Source: JAFGPL01 sp963781805
GTDB lineage: Bacteria > Bacteroidota > Bacteroidia > Bacteroidales > UBA10428
DNA: 64,000 nt
Assembly (NCBI GenBank): GCA_963781805.1
Contig: CAWAHF010000004.1
Location: 5,518,001-5,582,000 of the forward strand
Direction: 5' to 3'
Below, in pieces: positions 1 to 8,995 of this stretch. Under the pieces are notes generated by a model. It saw only the letters and a program-made list of their open reading frames with translations, did not search any database and was not told the origin of the DNA. The first letter of the stretch is position 1, and every line of letters begins with the position of its first letter. A program made the translations under genes and the position numbers.

Positions 1-2
1 AA

Positions 3-1610
3 ACTGATTACCTGACAAATCTATACAGCAATCTTGAATTTAAGATGGATAAGGTTATGGAACCCACTATTCCTGATAATTCTGTAATTATTTCAGATTT
101 TGGCGCCATAGCCGACGGGTTGACATTAAATACCAAATCTTTTGCAGATGCAATAAGTCAGGTTTCGGAAAAGGGGGGTGGTAGGATTATAGTTCCACGT
201 GGTATTTGGCTTACAGGGCCGATTGTTTTAAAAAGTAATATTGATTTGCACCTTAATGAAGGCGCCCTGATACTGTTCAGTCGAAATTTTAACGATTACC
301 CTTTGGTACAGACAAGTTTTGAAGGATTGGAAACCTATCGGTGCCAATCTCCGATTTATGGGCTCAATCTCGAAAATGTTGCTATTACCGGCGAAGGAAT
401 TATAGATGGTTCAGGGGAGGTGTGGAGACCGGTAAAGAAGTCAAAACTAACCGAATCTCAATGGAAAAAATTAATTTCTTCGGGTGGAGTGCTCGACCAA
501 AGACAAAATACATGGTATCCTTCAGAAAAAGCCTTGAGAGGAACTGAACGAAGCAATATGAATGTGCCCAGAGGCAAACTTACACTGCAGGATTATGAAA
601 ATATTAAGGATTTTTTACGTCCGGTAATGGTAAGCCTGGTAAATTGTAATAAAGTTTTACTTGAAGGAGTTACTTTTCAAAATTCCCCGGCATGGAATCT
701 CCATCCACTAATGTGTGAAAATGTAACGCTAAGAAATCTGACGGTCAGAAATCCCTGGTATTCCCAGAATGGCGACGGATTAGACCTTGAATCATGCAGA
801 AATGCGGTTATTTACAAATGCAGTTTTGACGTTGGCGACGACGGCATCTGCATTAAATCAGGCAAAGATTCAACCGGCAGGGCAAGAGCTAAACCCACCG
901 AAAATGTAATTGTTAAAGAGTGCGTGGTATTTCATGGCCATGGTGGATTTGTGGTAGGTAGCGAAATGTCTGGCGGAGTGCGTAATGTGCACGTTTCAAA
1001 TTGCACCTTTCTTGGTACAGATGTAGGATTAAGATTTAAAAGTACCCGCGGCAGAGGAGGCGTTGTTGAAAACATTTATATCTCGAACATTTATATGGTG
1101 GATATTCCAACAGAACCGATCCATTTTAATCTTTACTATGGAGGTAACTCCCCTGTTCCTGAACCTGATGAAGTGATAACTTCTCAAAATAAAACGATAA
1201 TCCCACCGGTAACGGTTGAAACGCCACAGTTTAAAAATCTTTTTATTAAGAACATCCTTTGCAAAGGAGCTGCCAGAGCTGCGATTTTGCAAGGTCTGCC
1301 CGAAATGAATCTTCAGAATGTAAATATTGAAAAAGTTTCAATCGAGGCTAAACGGGGATTTGAATTTTCTGATGTGGATGGAGTTACACTTAAAGATATT
1401 TTTGTCAAGGTTGCGGAAGGCCCGGCTATTTCTTTCAACAATTCAAAAAATATAACCATTGAAAAATTTAATTATCAGCCTGAACAGGATGATGCGGTGA
1501 AAATCACAGGCAATTTGAGCAAAGATATCTTGTTTAAAAATGTGGGTTTTACATCGAACAATGTAATTTTCGGAAAAAATGTTGAAGAAAATACGGTTCA
1601 ATTTAAATAA
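3..1610 (+). CDS. GH28 polygalacturonase-like glycosidase (5' end outside window)
   Basis: This is a parallel beta-helix pectinase-type hydrolase of family GH28, expected to cleave galacturonic-acid linkages (endo or exo cannot be told). The helix-entry motif DFGAIADG with NT about five residues later is typical of the family. The catalytic region shows NGDGLDLES followed by the aspartate pair in DVGDDGICIKSG, then GHGGFVVGSEMSGG, the usual His/Gly-rich active-site strand. The frame is open from the first bases of the window, and the residues before the first Met (DYLTNLYSNLEFK) look like the conserved segment that precedes DFGA in bacterial GH28. The real start and signal peptide therefore lie upstream of the window, and the Met at position 45 is internal. 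The C-terminus is complete. No operon partner is visible; the next gene follows after 181 bp with its own promoter. Confidence 0.9.
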   Translation, partial: TDYLTNLYSNLEFKMDKVMEPTIPDNSVIISDFGAIADGLTLNTKSFADAISQVSEKGGGRIIVPRGIWLTGPIVLKSNIDLHLNEGALILFSRNFNDYPLVQTSFEGLETYRCQSPIYGLNLENVAITGEGIIDGSGEVWRPVKKSKLTESQWKKLISSGGVLDQRQNTWYPSEKALRGTERSNMNVPRGKLTLQDYENIKDFLRPVMVSLVNCNKVLLEGVTFQNSPAWNLHPLMCENVTLRNLTVRNPWYSQNGDGLDLESCRNAVIYKCSFDVGDDGICIKSGKDSTGRARAKPTENVIVKECVVFHGHGGFVVGSEMSGGVRNVHVSNCTFLGTDVGLRFKSTRGRGGVVENIYISNIYMVDIPTEPIHFNLYYGGNSPVPEPDEVITSQNKTIIPPVTVETPQFKNLFIKNILCKGAARAAILQGLPEMNLQNVNIEKVSIEAKRGFEFSDVDGVTLKDIFVKVAEGPAISFNNSKNITIEKFNYQPEQDDAVKITGNLSKDILFKNVGFTSNNVIFGKNVEENTVQFK

Positions 1611-1706
1611 CCGTTAGATGAAGTATTAATCAACGTATATGTCTGGTTATTGATTATCCTGCTCAGGAAATAAATAATGCTATAAGACTTGCTGTTTGCT
1701 TTCAGG

Positions 1707-1741
1707 TTACAATTCTGTAAGTAAATGTGCTATTTGTGATA
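1707..1741 (+). promoter_or_regulatory. Putative HTCS operator in front of the CE2 gene (two repeats, 21-bp period)
   Basis: The quasi-palindrome TTACAATTCTGTAA (1707-1720) is followed exactly 21 bp later by a weaker copy, TGCTATTTGTGATA (1728-1741). The same motif on the same 21-bp period lies before susC and before the mannanase operon. The interval from the last repeat to the -7 box (start at 1763) is the same as in the mannanase promoter. Binding by the HTCS is inference. Confidence 0.55.
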
Positions 1742-1762
1742 TTTAACAATCCATTGATCCTT

Positions 1763-1770
1763 TAAATTTG
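1763..1770 (+). promoter_or_regulatory. Bacteroidota -7 box TAAATTTG
   Basis: An exact match to the TAnnTTTG -7 consensus lies 22 bp after the end of the upstream phased repeats and 21 bp before the first ATG at 1792 (60 bp before the alternative ATG at 1831). It probably drives the CE2-type esterase gene. Confidence 0.5.
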
Positions 1771-1791
1771 TAATGTTAGGGATCCATTTAA

Positions 1792-3666
1792 ATGTCAAAA
1801 TTTTACAATATGAATCAGGTTATGTTGGTTATGAAAAGTTTTCTATTAATAGTTTGTATGATAGGTTGTTCCAAAACAAATACCAAAAGCGATGCCAAAG
1901 AGATTTTATCATTTTTCCTGATCGAACAAACACAGGATGCAATTATCAGTAGCAGTGACCATACCATATCACTGGAGGTTGGTTTGACAACAGATCTTAC
2001 TGCTTTGACGCCAACCATTGTGTTCTCAGAGGGAGCAACGTCTTTTCCTTCCTCAGGCGATACGGTTGATTTCAGCAAAGGTGTCGTTACATATACAGTT
2101 ACTGCTGAAGATGGTAGCACAGAAGATTGGTCTGTTGACGTATATTTGCTTAAAAGCAGTGAGGCGGAGATACTTAGCTTTGAATTAAATGATCAAACCA
2201 AAAGTGCAGTAATTGCTGGGGATAGTATTTCTATCGAAGTTGGTCCGGAAGCTGAAATTAATTCACTAGCTCCCGTCATTACAGTTTCTCCAGGGGCTAA
2301 GATTGAGCCAAAATCAGGCGACAGCGTTAACTTTTCAAAAGGGAAGGTAATTTATACGGTTACGTCCACAGATGGAACCATAAAGCAATGGAGAGTGTCT
2401 GTTATAAAACCGCCAAATTACAAAAACTTTATCCTGTCTTTTAATGTTTCCGGTCAGGTAGGTGAAACGGTTTTTGAGACTTCTGTGATAAAACTTGAAG
2501 TGCCATTCAATTCCGATCTTACATCCATTAAACCCGAGATTGTAATTTCCAAATATGCAATCATTTCACCTGCATCGGGGGAGGAAGCTGATTTTAGTGA
2601 CGGTTCAGTTGAATACACGGTTACTTCTGAAGATAACTATTCCAGAATTTACAAGGTTTATATCAGTTATGCCGTAATTTCGGCTGATAATCCTTATTAC
2701 CAGTATACAGGCAGAATAAGTTTTTCAAATCCCAAAGAACCAATATTTTGGGCTCCGGGAGTTTATATTAAGGCAAAGTATAAAGGTACTACCTGTGTTA
2801 TTGCATTAGATGATGAATTGCTTTACGGAACATCAAGGAATTATCTGGAAATAGCCATTGATGACAATCCTCCCTACCGGATTCAAACATCGGAGCGTCA
2901 GAATAATATTGTTGCGGGAGAAGGACTATTGTATGGGGAGCATACAATTACAATATGTAAGAATACAGAAGCCGGAATCGGATATCTGAAATTCAGAGGA
3001 TTAAGCTGTGAGGAATTATTACCACTCTCTCAAAAACCTGAAAGAAAAATCGAATTTATCGGCAATTCCATCACTTGCGGAACCGGTAGTGATTTATCGG
3101 TAGTTCCCTGCGATGCTAATCAATGGTATGATCAGCATAATGCATATATGAGTTATGGGCCGGTAACAGCAAGGGCGTTAAATGCGCAATGGCATATTAC
3201 GGCGGTTTCCGGAATTGGACTGATACAGAGTTGCTGTGATATGACTGTGGTTATGCCCGATGTCTTCGATAAGGTTAATTTTAAGGATAATTCAATACAA
3301 TGGGACTTCAGCCAGTATGTTCCCGATGTGGTAACCATTTGTCTTGGTCAAAACGATGGAATTCAGGATTCGATTACATATTGTAATGCCTATGTCAATT
3401 TCATTAAAACTATCAGAAGTCATTATCCTCAGGCTCATATAATTGGTCTGACCAGTCCAATGGCTGATAATACCCTTGTTACTGTTATGAAAAACTATCT
3501 TACAGGAATTGAAGCCAAAATGCATTCTGACGGCGACCTTAACGTACATAAATTCTTTTTTTCAAGAAGCTTTAATAGCGGATGTGGCGGACATCCTGAT
3601 TTATCAGAACATCAAAAGATTGCAGATGAATTAGCCGCTTATATTAAAACATTAATGGGTTGGTAA
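1792..3666 (+). CDS. CE2-type acetylesterase lipoprotein with three N-terminal beta-sandwich repeats
   Basis: The C-terminal half matches carbohydrate esterase family 2: a jelly-roll (about residues 300-400, FSNPKEPIFWAPGVYIKAKY) followed by an SGNH hydrolase with GNSITCG (nucleophilic Ser), GQND and GHPDLSEHQKIA (catalytic His). CE2 enzymes remove acetyl groups from xylan or mannan. Before it are three tandem repeats of about 80 residues (roughly 35-125, 125-205 and 210-295), each ending in a VxYTVTxEDG-like strand, resembling the DUF5018/Ig-like repeats of Bacteroidota surface lipoproteins. The signal peptide MKSFLLIVCMIGC carries a lipobox, so the biological start may be the internal ATG at 1831. 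The gene has its own -7 box and a copy of the operator repeats seen at susC and the mannanase operon. That context argues for deacetylation of the same glycan, probably acetylated (gluco)mannan. Confidence 0.85.
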   Translation: MSKFYNMNQVMLVMKSFLLIVCMIGCSKTNTKSDAKEILSFFLIEQTQDAIISSSDHTISLEVGLTTDLTALTPTIVFSEGATSFPSSGDTVDFSKGVVTYTVTAEDGSTEDWSVDVYLLKSSEAEILSFELNDQTKSAVIAGDSISIEVGPEAEINSLAPVITVSPGAKIEPKSGDSVNFSKGKVIYTVTSTDGTIKQWRVSVIKPPNYKNFILSFNVSGQVGETVFETSVIKLEVPFNSDLTSIKPEIVISKYAIISPASGEEADFSDGSVEYTVTSEDNYSRIYKVYISYAVISADNPYYQYTGRISFSNPKEPIFWAPGVYIKAKYKGTTCVIALDDELLYGTSRNYLEIAIDDNPPYRIQTSERQNNIVAGEGLLYGEHTITICKNTEAGIGYLKFRGLSCEELLPLSQKPERKIEFIGNSITCGTGSDLSVVPCDANQWYDQHNAYMSYGPVTARALNAQWHITAVSGIGLIQSCCDMTVVMPDVFDKVNFKDNSIQWDFSQYVPDVVTICLGQNDGIQDSITYCNAYVNFIKTIRSHYPQAHIIGLTSPMADNTLVTVMKNYLTGIEAKMHSDGDLNVHKFFFSRSFNSGCGGHPDLSEHQKIADELAAYIKTLMGW

Positions 3667-3706
3667 AAGTTATCAGATTCTACCGGGATATTAGTTATCA
3701 GGATTT

Positions 3707-5536
3707 TTATTTATAAATAATTTCTACCCTGGAAATCTGTGTATTATCAAGGAATGAAATCTGTAAATATTTCAAATTATCAGAATTGGTGCCTATTTGG
3801 TAAGATAGCGGATGCCAGGAATCATAATCATTGTCAAGTTCAAAATAATCTTCTATGTTGGTATTGAGTTCAATTAATTTGGCATCGTTTGTTATTCCGG
3901 TAATTTTAAGTTTAGAATTGCCTGATGGTTCAAAGGCATAAATTTTTGCACTTACAAAATTGCCGGGAATGTAATAAGTTAACCAGCTATCTTTTTCGCC
4001 AGCAAGTCTGTGGGTATCTTCTTTAAACTTTCTATCTTCACCCGAAACCAGTTTGACATTTTTAGAAATGAATAATTTACCAACATTGCACAAATCATCG
4101 ATAACTGCCTGATAATATACATAAACAGGTCCCACAACATTTGACGGTTCCGATTCGCCTGCAATATTTCCGGCAATTATCCGGTAAAAGTAGGTTTTTC
4201 CAATCTCTGCACTTTCATCATGAAAAAGCGGCGAATATGGATTAGTTGCATCCGTGAGATTTATTGCAATTTTTAACCAGGGACCTTTTCCTGATTCCAA
4301 TCGTTCCAGATTATAATAAGCAGCACCAGCAGATCCCTGCCAGTTAATATCAAATACGTTAGGAATAGCACATAATGTAGGTTTTGCCGGTTTATCCTGA
4401 TTGGGAGGCACAATGTTCTGAATTTCAAATGCTTTTTTACGATACATCTTCAAAAAATCCGATTCATCGTAGCTATTTCCTTCCGGAAATCCGGGCCAGT
4501 GATAGGCTTTATAAATTCCTAACCCAAGTGGTTCAGAATGCCAATAAAAACCTCCTTCTTCCCGATGTGATCGTAAGCTCCAGATTAATGCACCTGCAAC
4601 CGCATGTTCTGATATTAACCAGTCGATGGTTTTGGTCAGCGCAGCTGTGCTTTGAAATCCGAATTCTCCTACAATATAAGGTTTTCTGCCGTTAATGATT
4701 TCAATATTCTTTTGTATGTTTTCAAGGGTTTCATCTGGATTCGTTTCGTAATGATGAGAAGAAAGGATATCAACAGCAGGATCCTCAAGCGATTCTAATC
4801 TGACATATCTTGTATGTCCCGCAGAATAACCATCCATAACCAGATGATTTTTATCCAGTTTTTTGATATATTCTGCTATCAGGCTTGTCCATTCCGGCGG
4901 ACATCCAAGCTCATTTCCCGTTTCCCAGCAGAGGATTGCCTTATCGTTTTTGTACCTGATACCGGTTATGGAATTTTTACGGTTTAATGTATATTCTATA
5001 GTTTTTTTAAAATCATTAATTAGCTGTTGGTCTGTCCAGAATTCTTCTTCATCCTTGCCCCTGAATCCGGCATATTGCGGACGACCCCCCATCCAATTCC
5101 AGTTATTCACCAAAGGAAAAATAATTCGGATACCCAGCTCATTGGCGATTGCAAGTACAAGGTCAGTGACCTTAAAGGCATCTTCATTAAATACATTTGG
5201 TGCGAGAATATATGCGGGCACATCATCCGGCTGATCGCTGCGTCTTACCGGTAAGGTATAGATTCTTATTACCCTGCCTCCCATCTGTTTGACAGAAAGA
5301 ATTGCATCGCGAATTTCAAATTCGGTAGGAAGACGAAATGAACTGGGAGAAGTAAATGTCATATCGTCCTCTATAAAATTGAGATTGGGAACATTAAATG
5401 AAAGGAATCGGAATTCTTTTTCGCCTTCCATCAACCTGTCCCCGGAACAGGTAATAAATTTTGTAAAGCTTTGAGTAAAACTATAGTTCATACCAGTTAA
5501 AATTAGAAAGAATATCAGAATAATTCTTCTTTTCAT
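3707..5536 (-). CDS. GH5-family glycosidase with FnIII module and C-terminal beta-domain
   Basis: This secreted clan-A (GH5/mannanase-like) retaining glycosidase has a signal peptide at residues 1-22. The (beta/alpha)8 domain spans about 30-370. It contains the acid/base Glu in WETGNELG (about E209), the HHYE segment and the nucleophile Glu in VGEFGF (about E291). A fibronectin type III module follows (about 378-475: KPAKPTLCAIPNVFDINW ... YYNLERLESGKGPW), then a C-terminal domain of about 120 residues of unknown fold, perhaps carbohydrate binding. It is the last gene of the leftward susC operon, 50 bp after the 1085-residue glycosidase. Endo-beta-mannanase activity is the most likely role by context, but beta-glucan or glucomannan cleavage is possible. 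No T9SS domain is visible, unlike the two genes upstream. Confidence 0.85.
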   Translation of the reverse strand: MKRRIILIFFLILTGMNYSFTQSFTKFITCSGDRLMEGEKEFRFLSFNVPNLNFIEDDMTFTSPSSFRLPTEFEIRDAILSVKQMGGRVIRIYTLPVRRSDQPDDVPAYILAPNVFNEDAFKVTDLVLAIANELGIRIIFPLVNNWNWMGGRPQYAGFRGKDEEEFWTDQQLINDFKKTIEYTLNRKNSITGIRYKNDKAILCWETGNELGCPPEWTSLIAEYIKKLDKNHLVMDGYSAGHTRYVRLESLEDPAVDILSSHHYETNPDETLENIQKNIEIINGRKPYIVGEFGFQSTAALTKTIDWLISEHAVAGALIWSLRSHREEGGFYWHSEPLGLGIYKAYHWPGFPEGNSYDESDFLKMYRKKAFEIQNIVPPNQDKPAKPTLCAIPNVFDINWQGSAGAAYYNLERLESGKGPWLKIAINLTDATNPYSPLFHDESAEIGKTYFYRIIAGNIAGESEPSNVVGPVYVYYQAVIDDLCNVGKLFISKNVKLVSGEDRKFKEDTHRLAGEKDSWLTYYIPGNFVSAKIYAFEPSGNSKLKITGITNDAKLIELNTNIEDYFELDNDYDSWHPLSYQIGTNSDNLKYLQISFLDNTQISRVEIIYK

Positions 5537-5586
5537 CTTTAATCCAGGTATTTCTTATAGTTTATCAGATCATTATCCAATTCCTT

Positions 5587-8500
5587 TTAGTTTTTAAGAA
5601 TGATCTTTTTAACAAGAATTCCACTTTTTGTGCAAATTCGTAATACGTAGACTCCATCAGCGAGCTTTAATTCTCTCAGATTTAATTCAACCGAATTTGA
5701 TTTGTAATCAATATTAAGTTGATACAGAAGTTTTCCGGTTAACGTATAAATCTGAACCTGCTCAGGAATAATTAAGTCGATGTCGAACTCAACAAATAGT
5801 GCATCCGAAACCGGATTGGGAAATATTCTGATATTATTACGAATCATTTCATAGTTAATGTCAGTAACCTCAGTTATTGTAATTTTTAGTGTATCCGGTT
5901 CACTTTCAGCTATACCATCATTCACGATAAGTTTAACCAAATAGATGCCTGCTGAATCTATTCTGACGATAGGATTAGCGGTTTTATCGCTAAAGATTGT
6001 TCCGTTACTTCCGTCAGGTTTTGAAATAATACTCCATTGATAGGTTATGGGTGATCCTTCGGGATCATAACTTTTTGAACCATCCAGAATTACAAATATT
6101 CCGGCATTTCTGGATACAATTGTATCGTTTCCGGCAATTGCAATAGGTGCTGCTGTCACTTGAATATCCACAACATCCTCTTCGCTGGTTAAGGAATCAT
6201 CATTTACTGTGAGGCCAATTAGAAATTCACCGGTAATATCCGGAGTAATTTGTATATCTGACTGGTCAGGATTCAAAATCTGCAGATTACTTCCAGAGGG
6301 TTTGGAGACAATTCGCCATTGATAGTTAAGTGGTTTTCCGTATGGATTTACACTATTAACTCCTGAATAAGAAAGTACTGTACCCGGTGATACGAGCGTA
6401 TCTCTCCCTGCAATAGCTATTGGCAATCTGTAGGCATTCAGATATTTAATTTTATATGCAATGCCTTTTGAAAATTCCGGAAGAGCTAATTTTGCCTGTA
6501 AAGAGATTAAAGGAATACTGTCGATGGTAATAATCTGATTTGCATCAGGAAGATAATATTTTAATTGATAGTTGGCATAGGGTATTCCTGAAATTTTGAC
6601 AATTGTGTTATTGATGTTTGCTCCACTGGCAGGATCAAAGATATAACCATAGAAGCTCATACTGTCCGTTTGAATCCCGTCAGCCTTTAATCCACTTGTA
6701 GGACTGCTTATTATAATTTCTGATTTATTAATATTTCCTTCTGAGGCCAGGTCAAGATCACTAAGATATTTGCCCGGCAGATCAAAAATTCCAGCCCATG
6801 TTAAATCGGTATAATGACCCCAGATCCACATAAATCTTGGAACCTGAGTTATAATGCTGTTCCATACCAAATTTTGTTGTAGATCAAAAGGTATATCAGC
6901 ACCTGTTGAGCTGCCATATTCTCCATTAATTATCGAAGCGTTATTCAGGGTATTTTGAAAATAAGCATCTTTCTCTTTTAAGGTTTCATATAGGGTAGCA
7001 GTGTACTGGTGATACTGCATAACATCAAGGGATTTAATTGTGTCTAAATCCAACAACTGATTGTCAGCTGCGCTCGTAGTCATAATATGATTAAATGGAT
7101 CGATGCTTTCGACATACCGGCTCATATCGCTATGCCACTTTAAAACACCAGGATACCATTGAGTTGATTGTGAATTATTGATCCCTGTAAACTGAACTTC
7201 ATTAAAAAATTCCCATGCAAAAATATTGGCTGAATATCCCCATCGTGCAACAATATAGCGTAACAGTTTCCGGACATATTTTTTGCAATCCTCATTGTAA
7301 AAGAATTTTTCAGCTCTGTCGACAAAACCTCCATTTTCAATATTGTATGGGTTATCACTCCAGTTAGGATCCACATTTTCAGAAAACATGCCATGGTGGA
7401 AAATAACCAGCTGCATATATACATTGTTCTTATCGCAAAGTTCTATCAACGAATCCATCTTTGCAGCGGCTTGCTGACTGTAATAGCCCAGTCCTTTATA
7501 ATAACCACCTGTCCATTCAAGTGCCTGTTTATTAAATCCAGCATGCCAGTATCTTATTATATTAGCGTTGTTTTGCCCCAGATTTGTAATAATTTTTGTG
7601 TAATTTGAAATATTGTCCCAGCCTTCGTTAATACCCATTGGATAAAATGGTTCACCGGTTGCATGTCTGAAATACTGATGATTTGTCGTGTCATTTCTGA
7701 CAATCCCTTTTTTTGACCCCTGCGCTATATTTACCTGAAATTCATCAGAGACTGTTTCTCCGTCCTTATCATTAAGTTTTAATACAATTTTATGCATACC
7801 TGATTGTGATGAAGAAAACCTGAGCATCCAACATTGCAGTACACTGTCTATCACCCAGTCTGATTTATTGTAACTGCTTTTTTCAAAATAGAAACATGGC
7901 AGGGTGATTTTAGAATCATCCGGCATGGTTATCTCTGCATCCACCGCTATTTCATCAGGATTGAAAACGTTTGTATATTGTACATTAACTTGAAAGATTC
8001 CTTCCACTTTTTTATTCGTTTCGGGTGATTCTGTTACAATTTTTACTTTGCTTAGTTTTTCACCAGTTGTAACCACGAACACGTTGCTTTGGGCAGAAGC
8101 TGTTTTATTTTCATTATCCGTAATCGTTAATTTAACTGTGAAAACGCTATCTGTTAAGAATTTATGCGTAATTACCTTACCGGTATCTGTTACACCGTCC
8201 CCAAAGTCCCACTGAAAGGACGCGATTTCACCATTGTAATCATATGATTCCGACGCATCAAAAGTTACCGAATCACCTTTCTCAATCAGACTTTTTGAAA
8301 CGATGAATTTTATAAAAGGGGTACCATCACCTGCATCGGGATTACTCAGCTTAAAATCATCAAGATAAACCTCTGCAATGATATTGTTATCTACACAGGC
8401 TGCTATCTGCAATACATCAAATGTTTTGTTCATGGCAGGAGTAAGATCCATGGTACATTCCACCCATTTGTTTGCAGTTGGCATGAAATTCCATTCAGGT

Positions 8501-8844
8501 GCCCAGTTTTCAATTAAAATGCTGCCATTGTTCCAGAATTTTGCAAATATACGACCTGCAATACTTGCATGAACTTTGAACGTTAGGGTATTATTAATTC
8601 CAATATTTATGGGTTCAGGAAAGGTCATGGTGAAATATTGCCAATTCGTATCCAGCTTATGATAATATCCGGCTTTATTACTTAAATTGATGCCCGTTTT
8701 ATCAGGATTATCCATTATACTGTAAATATCTCCATCTGCAGTTACAACCGGAGTCGAAGCTTCTGTCTCAAAATCCGCAATTACCTGAGCGTTGGATATA
8801 ACACAAAAAATCGTGGCTATCAATAGCAATACTATTTTTTTCAT
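5587..8844 (-). CDS. Large modular clan-A glycosidase (CBM-PKD-DUF5060-TIM barrel-2x PKD/Ig-T9SS)
   Basis: Module order as read: signal peptide 1-19; an N-terminal beta-sandwich resembling a CBM (about 20-175); a PKD domain with FQWDFGDG (about 178-265); a DUF5060-like strand domain (about 270-375, GIFQVNVQYTNVFNPDE); a TIM barrel (about 390-700) with acid/base Glu in WEFFNEVQ (about E549) and nucleophile Glu in INGEYGS (about E642); a small beta-domain; two PKD/REJ-like domains (about 810-995, each starting PIAIAG.DT); and a T9SS type A sorting domain (FPNPVSD to the C-terminal KKIILKN). It is therefore a cell-surface or secreted hydrolase exported through the type IX system. I cannot place it in a named GH subfamily; the barrel is GH5-like. 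It lies after a terminator-like hairpin inside the susC operon, so its expression may be lower than that of susCD. Confidence 0.8.
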   Translation of the reverse strand: MKKIVLLLIATIFCVISNAQVIADFETEASTPVVTADGDIYSIMDNPDKTGINLSNKAGYYHKLDTNWQYFTMTFPEPINIGINNTLTFKVHASIAGRIFAKFWNNGSILIENWAPEWNFMPTANKWVECTMDLTPAMNKTFDVLQIAACVDNNIIAEVYLDDFKLSNPDAGDGTPFIKFIVSKSLIEKGDSVTFDASESYDYNGEIASFQWDFGDGVTDTGKVITHKFLTDSVFTVKLTITDNENKTASAQSNVFVVTTGEKLSKVKIVTESPETNKKVEGIFQVNVQYTNVFNPDEIAVDAEITMPDDSKITLPCFYFEKSSYNKSDWVIDSVLQCWMLRFSSSQSGMHKIVLKLNDKDGETVSDEFQVNIAQGSKKGIVRNDTTNHQYFRHATGEPFYPMGINEGWDNISNYTKIITNLGQNNANIIRYWHAGFNKQALEWTGGYYKGLGYYSQQAAAKMDSLIELCDKNNVYMQLVIFHHGMFSENVDPNWSDNPYNIENGGFVDRAEKFFYNEDCKKYVRKLLRYIVARWGYSANIFAWEFFNEVQFTGINNSQSTQWYPGVLKWHSDMSRYVESIDPFNHIMTTSAADNQLLDLDTIKSLDVMQYHQYTATLYETLKEKDAYFQNTLNNASIINGEYGSSTGADIPFDLQQNLVWNSIITQVPRFMWIWGHYTDLTWAGIFDLPGKYLSDLDLASEGNINKSEIIISSPTSGLKADGIQTDSMSFYGYIFDPASGANINNTIVKISGIPYANYQLKYYLPDANQIITIDSIPLISLQAKLALPEFSKGIAYKIKYLNAYRLPIAIAGRDTLVSPGTVLSYSGVNSVNPYGKPLNYQWRIVSKPSGSNLQILNPDQSDIQITPDITGEFLIGLTVNDDSLTSEEDVVDIQVTAAPIAIAGNDTIVSRNAGIFVILDGSKSYDPEGSPITYQWSIISKPDGSNGTIFSDKTANPIVRIDSAGIYLVKLIVNDGIAESEPDTLKITITEVTDINYEMIRNNIRIFPNPVSDALFVEFDIDLIIPEQVQIYTLTGKLLYQLNIDYKSNSVELNLRELKLADGVYVLRICTKSGILVKKIILKN

Positions 8845-8932
8845 AATGAATTTTTAATGGATGGTCATCCAGCACCTAAATCATTTATAGAATTGTATAC
8901 CCGTATATTATTGAACAAATAAAACAAATCTG

Positions 8933-8964
8933 AAAAAAAATGGGAGGGTTTAACCTCCCATTTT
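8933..8964 (-). terminator. Rho-independent terminator/attenuator inside the susCD operon
   Basis: The arms AATGGGAGG (8939-8947) and CCTCCCATT (8954-8962) enclose a 6-nt loop. On the minus strand the stem is followed by eight Us (A-run 8933-8940). It sits 32 bp downstream of the CBM9 gene stop and about 90 bp before the next gene of the same orientation. Confidence 0.75.
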
Positions 8965-8995
8965 CGTTCAAACCCACAACAAATGAAAAAGCTTA

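Noticed and set aside
3153..3549. Minus-strand frames inside the CE2 gene
   Set aside because: Shadows of the SGNH coding region with no start context or protein pattern.
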